Made by a program: the position numbers and the translations under genes. A model generated the notes under the pieces. The model saw nothing but the letters and a program-made list of their open reading frames with translations. It was not told where the DNA came from and did not search any database. DNA of 64,000 nucleotides from Leptothoe spongobia TAU-MAC 1115. GTDB taxonomy: Bacteria; Cyanobacteriota; Cyanobacteriia; Phormidesmidales; Phormidesmidaceae. The stretch spans positions 62,001 to 126,000 of the forward strand of contig NZ_JADOES010000005.1 of the NCBI RefSeq assembly GCF_018739885.1, written 5' to 3'. Below are positions 1 through 7,910 of the stretch, piece by piece. The stretch's first letter is position 1; the number at the start of each line of letters is the position of its first letter.

Positions 1-434
1 ACAAACCCATTTTTTTGTAGGAGATACTCTAAGCCGTAGCGTGTGTAGCGAAAATAATCATAGGGCTCCTCGTGAACATGCCACATAAATGGGACAGTTA
101 TAAATATTTTGCCTTGAGGCTTGAGAATACGAAAACATTCTGACAGAAAAAGGCTAGGTTCTGGCAAATGTTCAAGAACCTGAAAAGAAGTAACCGTGTC
201 AGCGTAATTAGAATCAAAGGGTAGTCTTTCACAAAGGTTAGCAAAGACATCAACATGAGTCTGATCATGCAGACTATTTTCCCAATCAACTCCTACATAT
301 TGTTTTGCAACACTGAGTATGTGACGTTTGTAGGGAGCTGTTCCACATCCAAGATCTACAACTAATCCTTCATAAGGTAAGGATTTGACAATCTTTTCGT
401 TGATTTTATGAATAAGAAAATTATAATTACTCAT
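1..434 (-). CDS. SAM-dependent methyltransferase, class I (partial, 3' end outside window)
   Basis: The reading frame opens at the ATG at 434 and runs off the left edge, so about 144 N-terminal residues are visible and the C-terminus is missing. Seen: the SAM-binding motif I VVDLGCGTAPYK near residues 23-34, an acidic motif II region (YVGVDW), and the FQVLEHLPEP and FRILKPQGKIFITVP segments typical of Methyltransf_11 proteins. Its start overlaps the end of the upstream acyltransferase gene by 8 bases, so the two are probably co-transcribed. The neighbours suggest it modifies a sugar, lipid or glycan in the polysaccharide block, but the substrate cannot be read from the sequence. The family call is secure; the specific function is unknown. 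Confidence 0.85.
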   Translation of the reverse strand, partial: MSNYNFLIHKINEKIVKSLPYEGLVVDLGCGTAPYKRHILSVAKQYVGVDWENSLHDQTHVDVFANLCERLPFDSNYADTVTSFQVLEHLPEPSLFLSECFRILKPQGKIFITVPFMWHVHEEPYDYFRYTRYGLEYLLQKNGF

Positions 435-1023
435 ACCAACTGCTTTTAATTTTCTTGCAAGGTACACCAGCATAGATAGAGTTTGCTTCAAGCGCACCTT
501 TTATAATTGCCCCTGCTCCAACCACTACATTTTCATTAATAATGCTCCCTGGTAAAATAGTACAATTGGCACCAATAAATACATTATTTTTAATAACTAT
601 ATTTTTGATTACTCGTTCTTCAGTCACTTTTTTCCCAAAGTTATAATGGTTAGAATAAGCAATAACTTTAGTGCCAGGCCCGATAGCGACATCATTTCCA
701 ATCGATACTGTTCCATGGCAAACGTTGACATAACAAAAGGCTGCTAAGTGCGAGTTATCTCCAATACTAAAAGTGCCATGTGTATTTAAGATATAGCAAG
801 CATGATAAAGGCAACTTTTATTGCCAGATTTAAAGTTATTTTTATTGGTTATTAATACGTTTGTATCTATAAAACATTCAGTTTTATAAACTATTCGCCT
901 TAGGCAGACGGCTAATTCAGAATGATTTCCTCTAATAAAAGCCTCAATAAATCCCAAGAAGAAATCTATTATTAGTTTGCATTTCTGAGCTATTAGTTTA
1001 AGCATGGAAAGTTTATGCAACAT
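427..1023 (-). CDS. Hexapeptide-repeat (left-handed beta-helix) acyltransferase
   Basis: This 198-residue protein is probably an O- or N-acetyltransferase acting on sugars. The C-terminal two thirds carry imperfect hexapeptide repeats of the LbH fold, for example FSIGDNSHLAAF, VSIGNDVAIGPG, IVIKNNVFIGANCTILPG and VVVGAGAIIKGAL, and the usual ending AGVPCKKIK. The YSNHYNFGKK segment resembles the catalytic-His loop of NodL/LacA-type enzymes. The ATG at 1023 gives a 31-base overlap with the preceding aminotransferase; an internal ATG at 1005 would shorten this to 13 bases. It sits between a sugar aminotransferase and a methyltransferase, so N-acetylation of an amino sugar made by the neighbours is plausible, but this is inference. 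Confidence 0.87.
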   Translation of the reverse strand: MLHKLSMLKLIAQKCKLIIDFFLGFIEAFIRGNHSELAVCLRRIVYKTECFIDTNVLITNKNNFKSGNKSCLYHACYILNTHGTFSIGDNSHLAAFCYVNVCHGTVSIGNDVAIGPGTKVIAYSNHYNFGKKVTEERVIKNIVIKNNVFIGANCTILPGSIINENVVVGAGAIIKGALEANSIYAGVPCKKIKSSWYE

Positions 1024-2255
1024 TCAACAGCCTTATCAGCATTTGGAAAGCCCTCAACTGTCTGTGAAGGATGAATATTTGTACGAAACCAAACACCAGG
1101 AATTACGCCCAACTTTTTGTAAGCCCAGGTAGTGTTCCTTTTTTTTTCAGGTTCTACTAATATTGGATATCGTAAATATACTGGAATAGAATCTTGAATC
1201 ACGGTGGGCTTTCTGTAACCATGTTCTTCACACCAGTAATCCCAACGTTTAGCATATTTCCTTCTACGGTCATTGTAGCTATCAATCTTTAAAAGCTGAT
1301 TTGAACCAATAGCAGCTAATGGTGCTGCCATCTTTTGGCCATAATGCTTAGGGCGAATACCTTTAGTTTCTTCGAGTGTTGTTGAGATTAGCTGTTTATG
1401 GCCATATCTCAAATCCCAAATATCTCCTAACCACCAACGCTGAGGATGTTTAAACTTATAAAAATCTAAAATAACATTGTGTAACTGCTTATCAAGCCAA
1501 CCTACCTTTGGATAAGGTACTTGTTGATAGTATTCCTCTAGTTTTGTTGCTAATTCTGGGTTATTTGTAGTAGCAATACCGCCCTGAATAGTAGTGAAAA
1601 TTTTTGAATGTTCACTACTATAAAAAGCAACATCACCTAAATTTCCAACTTTTTGACCTCTAAACTCAGCACCTGTTGAATGAGCACAATCTTCAATCAC
1701 CTTTAGATTGTAGTGCTTTGCCAAATCGACAATAGCTTGATAGTCTCGGCAAACCAAACCATAAAGGTGATGTAATAAAATAGCACGTGTTTTAGAAGTA
1801 ATGCGAGCCTCGATTCTATTTATATCAAGCCCATAAGTATCAAGCTCGATATCAGAGTAAACCACTTTTACACTGGCAAACTTAAAAGCATTAGGTACAA
1901 CAACACATGTATAAGCAGGTACAATTACCTCATCTCCTGGCCGTAGTCCTAAAGCATAAATACATGCACTTAAAGCTACTCTGCCAGCCATAAATGCCAA
2001 GGCATATTTTGAACTATTCCAGGCAGCAAATTTACTCTCAAAACTTTCAACTGTGCTGCTATCGTCCCACTTCCCACGATCTGCCAAAAGCTTTTTTGCC
2101 AGGTTTACATCATCTGAATCGAGAGTCATTGAGACTAATGAAGGCGTCACTAATGGCTCACCTGAAAGAATCTTTTTAAGATTTCTAGCTTGGTTTTTAC
2201 CAACCTTCAAAAATCTCCTGATCTCTATATATTCTGCTTTAAGGGTGTTTTTCAA
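993..2255 (-). CDS. DegT/DnrJ/EryC1-family PLP-dependent aminotransferase
   Basis: This 420-residue protein belongs to the sugar aminotransferase family that converts nucleotide-linked keto sugars to amino sugars. Seen: ALAFMAGRVALSACIYALGL (phosphate-binding region), PGDEVIVPAYTCVVVPNAFK, the PLP-contacting VIEDCAHSTGAEF, and the Schiff-base Lys in YSSEHSKIFTTIQGG. The start is a TTG at 2255, because no ATG lies near the expected N-terminus; an internal ATG 42 residues in is an alternative. It is longer at the N-terminus than typical members. The SEHSK active-site sequence differs from the usual SFxxxK, marking a divergent subgroup. It follows a second DegT protein by about 50 bases and overlaps the acyltransferase, which suggests one operon for an aminosugar or aminated glycan. 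The substrate is unknown. Confidence 0.85.
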   Translation of the reverse strand: MKNTLKAEYIEIRRFLKVGKNQARNLKKILSGEPLVTPSLVSMTLDSDDVNLAKKLLADRGKWDDSSTVESFESKFAAWNSSKYALAFMAGRVALSACIYALGLRPGDEVIVPAYTCVVVPNAFKFASVKVVYSDIELDTYGLDINRIEARITSKTRAILLHHLYGLVCRDYQAIVDLAKHYNLKVIEDCAHSTGAEFRGQKVGNLGDVAFYSSEHSKIFTTIQGGIATTNNPELATKLEEYYQQVPYPKVGWLDKQLHNVILDFYKFKHPQRWWLGDIWDLRYGHKQLISTTLEETKGIRPKHYGQKMAAPLAAIGSNQLLKIDSYNDRRRKYAKRWDYWCEEHGYRKPTVIQDSIPVYLRYPILVEPEKKRNTTWAYKKLGVIPGVWFRTNIHPSQTVEGFPNADKAVECCINFPCLN

Positions 2256-2306
2256 GTTACTTAAGATTACTCTTGTGAAATAGCTAGCTTCATCCTAATC
2301 AAGCAC

Positions 2307-3500
2307 CTAATTCAAAATCTTTTTGACCGCTTTGATAACATCTTCAACATCGCTCTCTGTAAGTTTTGCAGACAATGGCAAGCTTACCGTTTGTCTACCA
2401 ATCTTCGTAGCTACAGGATATTTCGATATATCCCATCCAAACTTTTGCTGGTAATAAGGGTGCTCAGGAATACTCAAATAATGAACACCAACACCAATAT
2501 TTTCAGCTGTCATTCTATTGAGAAACTCATCCCGACTTAGCCCTACCTTCGCCTCGTCAATCAGAACCGTATATAAATGGTAGGCATGACGAGTGTTCAT
2601 CTCTGGAGAAGCAGGTAACCCAATAGGCCAATCAGCAAAAGCATCATTATATCGATGCCAAATCTCTTGTCTCCGATACCAATACTTATCAACTCGCTTC
2701 AGTTGATGTAAACCGATAGCCCCTTGCAGGTCCATCATATTGTACTTAAATCCACACTCGGTTACATAATAATGTTTATAGCCATCATCACCAAAACGTT
2801 TCCAAGCATCTTTGCTCATACCATGCAGAGCCAATACCTTGATTCGTGAAGCATCACTTTCCTCACGACAAAGCACCATGCCACCTTCACCAGTGACAAT
2901 ATTTTTAGTCACATAAAAGCTGAAACACCCAAAATCACCCAATGTGCCAGCTTTTCTACCCTTATATTCCGTTTCAATAGCATGGGCACAGTCTTCAATC
3001 AACTTTAAGTTATGGCGCTTAGCTATCAAACAAAGTGCATCCATATCACAAGAACGACCAGCAAAATGAACAGCAATAATTGCTTTTGTTTTTGGGGTTA
3101 TTTTGGCCTCGACCTGTGCAGGATCGATATTCATCGTCATTGGATCAACATCAGCTAATACCGGTTTAGCTCCCGCATGAATAATGGTATTAACAGTGGC
3201 ACAGAAGGTCAGTGGCGTTGTAATGACCTCATCGCCTGGATCTAACTCAGATGCCAACATACTTAGATGCAGTGCTGCCGTACAAGAATTGAGGGCAACT
3301 GCATAGCTAGCATTTTTGTAAGCTTTGAAGTCATTTTCAAATTGGGCAACCTTAGGCCCTGTCCCCAACCAACCACTTTTGAGACTTTTCACAACTTCTT
3401 GGATCTCAGCATCTTCAATCATGGGAGAACCAAAAACCAAAAAATCATCTTTTGTTCGAACGGGGCCATTAAGTTGTGTCAACAGAACTGGAACTTTCAT
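2307..3500 (-). CDS. DegT/DnrJ/EryC1-family sugar aminotransferase (ArnB-like)
   Basis: A PLP enzyme of about 397 residues, closest in appearance to UDP-4-keto-sugar aminotransferases. Seen: NSCTAALHLSMLASELDPGDEVITTPLTF, the PLP-ring contact LIEDCAHAIETEYKG, and the Schiff-base lysine in CFSFYVTKNIVTGEGGM. The C-terminal substrate-binding region contains VHYLSIPEHPYYQ, common in ArnB/PglE-type enzymes. I chose the ATG at 3500 over the TTG two codons upstream because GAGAGG lies 8 bases before it. The gene lies directly downstream of a broken nucleotidyltransferase gene and upstream of another aminotransferase. It probably supplies an amino sugar for a surface polysaccharide; the exact sugar is not deducible. 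Confidence 0.9.
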   Translation of the reverse strand: MKVPVLLTQLNGPVRTKDDFLVFGSPMIEDAEIQEVVKSLKSGWLGTGPKVAQFENDFKAYKNASYAVALNSCTAALHLSMLASELDPGDEVITTPLTFCATVNTIIHAGAKPVLADVDPMTMNIDPAQVEAKITPKTKAIIAVHFAGRSCDMDALCLIAKRHNLKLIEDCAHAIETEYKGRKAGTLGDFGCFSFYVTKNIVTGEGGMVLCREESDASRIKVLALHGMSKDAWKRFGDDGYKHYYVTECGFKYNMMDLQGAIGLHQLKRVDKYWYRRQEIWHRYNDAFADWPIGLPASPEMNTRHAYHLYTVLIDEAKVGLSRDEFLNRMTAENIGVGVHYLSIPEHPYYQQKFGWDISKYPVATKIGRQTVSLPLSAKLTESDVEDVIKAVKKILN

Positions 3501-3534
3501 ATACAATCCTCTCTGCGAATTAAAATAATTTGAG

Positions 3535-4041
3535 TTAATACGCCAGTGAGCAATTCAGAAACTTCAAGTCAATATTTTTCGCCCGAGAAGCCTTACCAAG
3601 AGGTCGGTTGATCGGAGTATCATCTTCTAGAAGCTCTAACAAATAAATGAGCCCCCCTCGCTTTAGTTTGACTACTCTTTGCAAGATTTCAACTAAGACA
3701 TTTCTGTACAATAAATTATCGCCAAGAGCTAAACAAACGGACTGATTATCAATAAAATCTTTACCTAAAATAAAAGCCTGAGCCAATCCATCTGGAGTCG
3801 CTTGTATTTTACAGTTAAGGTTTAGCCCCCATTGACTACCATCACCCAAAAGTTTTCGAAACAAAGGCAAATCATGGGGAGTTGAGATTACCAAGATTTC
3901 TCTAATTCCAGCTACAATAAGAACCGATAATGGATAGTAAATCATCGGCTTGTCATATACTGGCATTAATTGCTTATTAACGACTTGTGTTAGTGGATAT
4001 AACCTTGATCCAGTACCACCAGCTAATAAAACCCCTTTCAT
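3535..4041 (-). pseudogene. Truncated glucose-1-phosphate thymidylyltransferase (RmlA/RfbA-like)
   Basis: The first about 135 residues match the nucleotidyltransferase core: [18 protein letters not shown] (nucleotide-binding loop), [34 protein letters not shown] and [20 protein letters not shown]. After GGLIY the expected GVVEFD and EEKP segments are absent. The frame continues with unrelated sequence and stops at 168 residues, where the family is about 290 long. The other two frames after the break also close quickly, so a single frameshift does not restore the protein. It has lost the sugar-binding and C-terminal parts and is almost certainly inactive. The 3' remnant may come from a deletion that fused two genes. 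Confidence 0.75.
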
Positions 4042-4131
4042 CTGTTAGAATCGGTGAAGTTTACTTATTTTAAATTCTAGTTGCGTGTTTCTTATACAGC
4101 TTTATTTGCTTGGTTATTTTTAATCCAGTCA

Positions 4132-4296
4132 TCATTTCCTTACAAAATTTATAACATTAGTAACAAGAATATGGCGAGGGAATTGTTTATCATATTCAAG
4201 CTTAAATAGTACAGCCACCCTACCTAATACAATAGAACCACTGTGACTATTCGTTTGTTCTAACAAGATAGATTCAAGTGATTTGGGAATCGTCAA
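4132..4296 (-). CDS. Possible small protein (54 aa), unknown
   Basis: A 54-residue frame opens with TTG at 4296 and is preceded by a good Shine-Dalgarno sequence (AAGGAG) at 6-base spacing; it ends with TGA at 4132-4134. The product contains SGSIVLGRVAVLFKLEYDK and resembles nothing I can name. It could be a remnant of a larger gene, since the adjacent nucleotidyltransferase is truncated, or a chance frame. The ribosome binding site is the main reason for listing it. Confidence 0.25.
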   Translation of the reverse strand: MTIPKSLESILLEQTNSHSGSIVLGRVAVLFKLEYDKQFPRHILVTNVINFVRK

Positions 4297-4320
4297 GACA
4301 GTCTCCTTTTATGTTATAAA

Positions 4321-4360
4321 GCCTTCAAAAAAGTTTCCCCTGAAGAAGGTTTTTGAAGGC
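4321..4360 (-). terminator. Inverted repeat after the GT4 gene, terminator-like
   Basis: A perfect 11-base inverted repeat (GCCTTCAAAAA with TTTTTGAAGGC) and an 18-base loop begin immediately after the stop codon of the minus-strand glycosyltransferase. Only a short T-rich stretch follows on that strand, so termination is plausible but not certain. Confidence 0.45.
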
Positions 4361-5647
4361 TTATTGCTTAGTTAGCGCTTTTATATATTGTTGCCCGATA
4401 GCATAAGGCGTGAAAGAGGTTGTCATCTCATATCTGCCTCGATTGCCCATCTGCTCCACAAGCTCAGCATTAGTGCTTAGTAAACGTATAAATCGGGCTA
4501 GCAATTCACTGTCTCCATTTCTAAATGAAGACCCATAAGCACCTTTCTGAACTAGCTCTTCCAAATAAGTCCCCTTCGGACAAATCAACGCAATTGGCCT
4601 TCCCGCTGCCAACGCTGGATATAACTTACTCGGAGCCACCAAACTCTCCATCCCCTTACTCACACTAACTAAGGAAACATCACATGCTGTCATTGAGTAG
4701 GGAATATCTTTCTTATCCTGATAGGGCAGAAACAAAAAGTTGGTTAAATTTTCAAACCGCACACTTTCTATCAGCTTCTCTCGTTTTGCTCCACCCCCAA
4801 TACAGACGAACTTGATAGGTTCATCTCGCAGTAGCTTAGCAGCTTCGAAAATAGTGTCAATATCGTGACAACGCCCCATATTGCCTGAATACATCACAGT
4901 AAAGGTATCCACTAAGCCATGTTTATGAGCAAACCAATTATCTTTTTTAGAAATAGGTTTTATGAGCTCTGGATCTGCCCAACTATGAATAACTTCTACC
5001 TTATGAGCGATCTTGGGACAATGGCCTAGTACTCGTTCCTTCATAGCTGGGCTCAATACTACTAGGGATTTAGCTCGACGCCACACTAGCTTATTAAGCC
5101 AACGCCATAATCTTGCAACTGGATGATTGTAATTCACTACGCCTAATTCCACTGCAATGTCTGGATATAGGTCATACAAAATAACGACATAGGGAGTATC
5201 AAATAGTAAATTAGCGAGATAGCCAACCACTGGTAAAAAAGGAGGAGCTGTTGTTAACAACAGGACCTGATCTTTCTTCCAGCCGTGGCGCAGTAAGTGC
5301 AAAAAAGCCCGAGCAGCGAACAATAAACCATTGATGGCTTTTCCTCTAATTCGGTTAGACCAGAGTTGAGTTGCGCGCGAACGATAGACTTTTAAATTCT
5401 TAAATGACTCTCGGCTAGGCGCGATCGCATCTCCATACGCATATCCCGGTTGCCCCGTAAACACCTCTATCGGCATCCCCTGTTTCGCTAACTGCCTAAC
5501 CAGCTCATCCAGTAGTTGCCCCGTTGCCGCATAATCGGGAGCAAAAAACTGTGTAATCAGTTTCACCTTTTGCCGAACTGACCGCGTCTCTGCTAAGTCT
5601 ACGAAGTAAGCTGTGTCAGAAGAGATATCCCGTTTGCCAAGTACCAT
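4361..5647 (-). CDS. Glycosyltransferase family 4, WbuB-like
   Basis: This retaining GT-B glycosyltransferase of about 428 residues probably adds a sugar to a lipid-linked polysaccharide precursor on the cytoplasmic face. Seen: KLITQFFAPDYAATGQLLDELVRQL (N-terminal acceptor domain), IEVFTGQPGY, a hydrophobic VVGYLANLLFDTPYVVILYDLYPD segment typical of WbuB proteins, FTVMYSGNMGRCHDIDTIFEA (start of the donor domain) and SLVAPSKLYPALAAGRPIALI in place of the usual EX7E region. The open frame reaches a TTG at 5662, but I place the start at the ATG at 5647. About 30 residues before the conserved LITQFF are still extra, so a later start is possible. A HIP1 site lies inside this gene, whereas none was seen in the AT-rich genes to its left. 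Confidence 0.87.
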   Translation of the reverse strand: MVLGKRDISSDTAYFVDLAETRSVRQKVKLITQFFAPDYAATGQLLDELVRQLAKQGMPIEVFTGQPGYAYGDAIAPSRESFKNLKVYRSRATQLWSNRIRGKAINGLLFAARAFLHLLRHGWKKDQVLLLTTAPPFLPVVGYLANLLFDTPYVVILYDLYPDIAVELGVVNYNHPVARLWRWLNKLVWRRAKSLVVLSPAMKERVLGHCPKIAHKVEVIHSWADPELIKPISKKDNWFAHKHGLVDTFTVMYSGNMGRCHDIDTIFEAAKLLRDEPIKFVCIGGGAKREKLIESVRFENLTNFLFLPYQDKKDIPYSMTACDVSLVSVSKGMESLVAPSKLYPALAAGRPIALICPKGTYLEELVQKGAYGSSFRNGDSELLARFIRLLSTNAELVEQMGNRGRYEMTTSFTPYAIGQQYIKALTKQ

Positions 5648-6379
5648 GGTTGTAGACGCCAAAATGGAAACGATAAAAAAAGCCGCTGTAACTGATTAAT
5701 CTAAGTGACAAGCGTTTAAAGGAGTGCTTAGGATATGTGCGCTAGATACCATGATCGCTAGAAAATCAAACCCATAGGCTGGAGTGATTAGAAAATACAG
5801 ATAAATCGCTCAATATAACTGCTAGGGTCAATTTATGACTGCTAGCCATACAAATAAAAGTTGAATAAACGATACACCCAAAAGCCAGGTGAAATCTACC
5901 CTAAGCAATGGCCAAACTGTTCACTGCTAACAAACATGAACAGCACACCTATATCTTCATCCAACATACTGTCGTTATTCAGGACAATGAAACAACACTA
6001 GCAAATGAAGATATGAGAAGACATAGCCAGAGTTAGGAGCAACATTAACAGACACTCGGGGATTTGCACCACATTATTTATAAAAAACCTTGTGAGCCAA
6101 TATTACTGCGACAGATGAACGTTCACAGCTGCCTGACTCCAAAGGATAGTCATGCAGGAGAACTCCCATAGGACAAACATTTGCTATGCATATCTATGGT
6201 TAAATGCAAAACTGCTCCTATTCAAAATATAAACTTTAATGAAGTTAGGCTTGCAATATGAGTCTTAGTTAGAGTTTTTAGAGTATTGTTTCTGCCTAAA
6301 GCTACGGCTAGAAAAAATCCGTTCTCGCTCTAGTCAATGTGTTCTTGTGGATGTTAAGACTAGCCCATACCTATAAGTC
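5648..6379. other. Divergent intergenic region
   Basis: About 730 bases separate the minus-strand glycosyltransferase from the plus-strand polysaccharide export gene, so both promoters should lie here. I see no convincing coding frame. A 10-base inverted repeat (ATATCTTCAT at 5951-5960 and ATGAAGATAT at 6005-6014) is present, but with a 44-base gap it may be chance or a regulator site. Confidence 0.5.
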
Positions 6380-7852
6380 ATGGCTTATAGGTTTTTCAAG
6401 GCTCTATCTACCGCTATGACAAGTGTTTCAACGCTAACGCGTTTAGTAGTTGCAGGAATCGTACTCGGCACTGTCTTCGCTAATGCGAAAACAGTTATTG
6501 CTAATGTCGCGCCATTGCCTGAGCCGACTTCAACAAGCGTTACCTCCCCTAACGACGTTTACCTCTTGGGTCCTGGCGATTTAATTGGTATCGATGTTTT
6601 TAATGTGCCGGAATATGCAGGTGAGCAACGGGTTTTGGCTAATGGAAAAGTAAATTTGCCAGCCATTGGCCAGTTAGCAATTGCAGGGCTCACAATCCCT
6701 CAGGCAGAACAAGCGATTAGCAATGCTTATAGTGCCAATGTGCGTTATCCCCGCATCACGGTTAGCTTGCTCACACCACGCCAGCTACGCATTGCCATTA
6801 CTGGAGAGATTCATCAGCCCGGTGTATACACCATCTCAGTGGATGAAACAGGTCAATTTCCCACATTAGTGGATGCGATTCAACTAGCAGGTGGCATGAC
6901 CCAGTCTGCAAACCTGGAGCAGGTGCAGGTGCAGCGTAATGTGGAGAACGGCAATACTCAAAATGTTGTCAGCAACTTGTCAATGTTAATTGGCCAGGGC
7001 GATTTGCTACAGAATATTCCTCTTCGTGATGGCGATTCCATTACCATTAGCCAGGCCAGTGCAATCGATCTACGGGCCTCAAATCAACTGGCAGTATCGA
7101 ATCTAGCCACTGACGAAGAGGAAGCTATAAGTGTGGTAGTCGTGGGTGAAGTGTTTCGTCCCGGTACTTACAATTACGCCTCCCGCAGCGCATCGAATCA
7201 ATCGGTGACTGTGGGTAATGACACGACAGCTAACACGGTACAACAGCCTGGAAGACTAACTGTGACACGGGCACTACGTTTAGCAGGTGGAATTAAGCCC
7301 TTGGCAGACCTGCATAGGGTTGAGGTTAAACGCACAGCTCGTTCTGGTGATAGTCAAACTATTTCTCTTGACCTGTGGCAGTTGGTAGAAGCTGGTGAAA
7401 ATAGTCAAGATCTGGTGCTGCAGGCAGGCGATACCATTGTTGTCCCGACGGCAGTAGCGGCGAATCCAGAACAGATTAGTAGACTGACTGCCACCAATCT
7501 GTCACCTGACACGATTAGTGTAAATGTAGTCGGAGAAGTCGAGCAACCGGGGACAGTCACCGTAGCAGCCAATACCACACTCAATCAGGCGATGTTAGCA
7601 GCTGGTGGCTTTAATCGACGGGCTAAGGAAGAAACCGTTGAGCTGATTCGGCTCAATCCCAATGGTACGGTTACTCGCCGAGTTATTGAGATTGACTTAG
7701 CTCAAGGATTAGATGCTGAGAATAATCCGATTGTGCAGCATAACGATATTGTTGTTGTTGATCCAAGTACAGCGGCAAGTTTTGCAGACAATCTCGGGGT
7801 CCTATTGAGTCCTTTTTTACAGATTTTGCCTATCCTGAATTTTGCGAACTAG
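6380..7852 (+). CDS. Polysaccharide export protein, Wza-like with SLBB domains
   Basis: This 490-residue protein probably forms the periplasmic/outer-membrane part of an exopolysaccharide export channel. Seen: an N-terminal hydrophobic segment ending ANAKTVIANVAP (export signal), then the Poly_export signature YLLGPGDLIGIDVFNVPEYAGEQ around residues 61-83 with VNLPAIGQLAIAGLTIPQAE. At least three SLBB-type modules follow, each opening with a GEIHQPGVYT-like motif (GEVFRPGTYNY, GEVEQPGTVTV) and closing with DGDSITI, AGDTIVV or HNDIVVV. No lipobox Cys is visible, which is common in cyanobacterial homologues. It lies 58 bases upstream of the Wzc-like gene, so they likely form an operon. Confidence 0.92.
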   Translation: MAYRFFKALSTAMTSVSTLTRLVVAGIVLGTVFANAKTVIANVAPLPEPTSTSVTSPNDVYLLGPGDLIGIDVFNVPEYAGEQRVLANGKVNLPAIGQLAIAGLTIPQAEQAISNAYSANVRYPRITVSLLTPRQLRIAITGEIHQPGVYTISVDETGQFPTLVDAIQLAGGMTQSANLEQVQVQRNVENGNTQNVVSNLSMLIGQGDLLQNIPLRDGDSITISQASAIDLRASNQLAVSNLATDEEEAISVVVVGEVFRPGTYNYASRSASNQSVTVGNDTTANTVQQPGRLTVTRALRLAGGIKPLADLHRVEVKRTARSGDSQTISLDLWQLVEAGENSQDLVLQAGDTIVVPTAVAANPEQISRLTATNLSPDTISVNVVGEVEQPGTVTVAANTTLNQAMLAAGGFNRRAKEETVELIRLNPNGTVTRRVIEIDLAQGLDAENNPIVQHNDIVVVDPSTAASFADNLGVLLSPFLQILPILNFAN

Positions 7853-7910
7853 TACATGGTGTCATCCTGTAGTGTTTGGCAATATTTAACCTTTAGACGT
7901 CACTGGGTCG

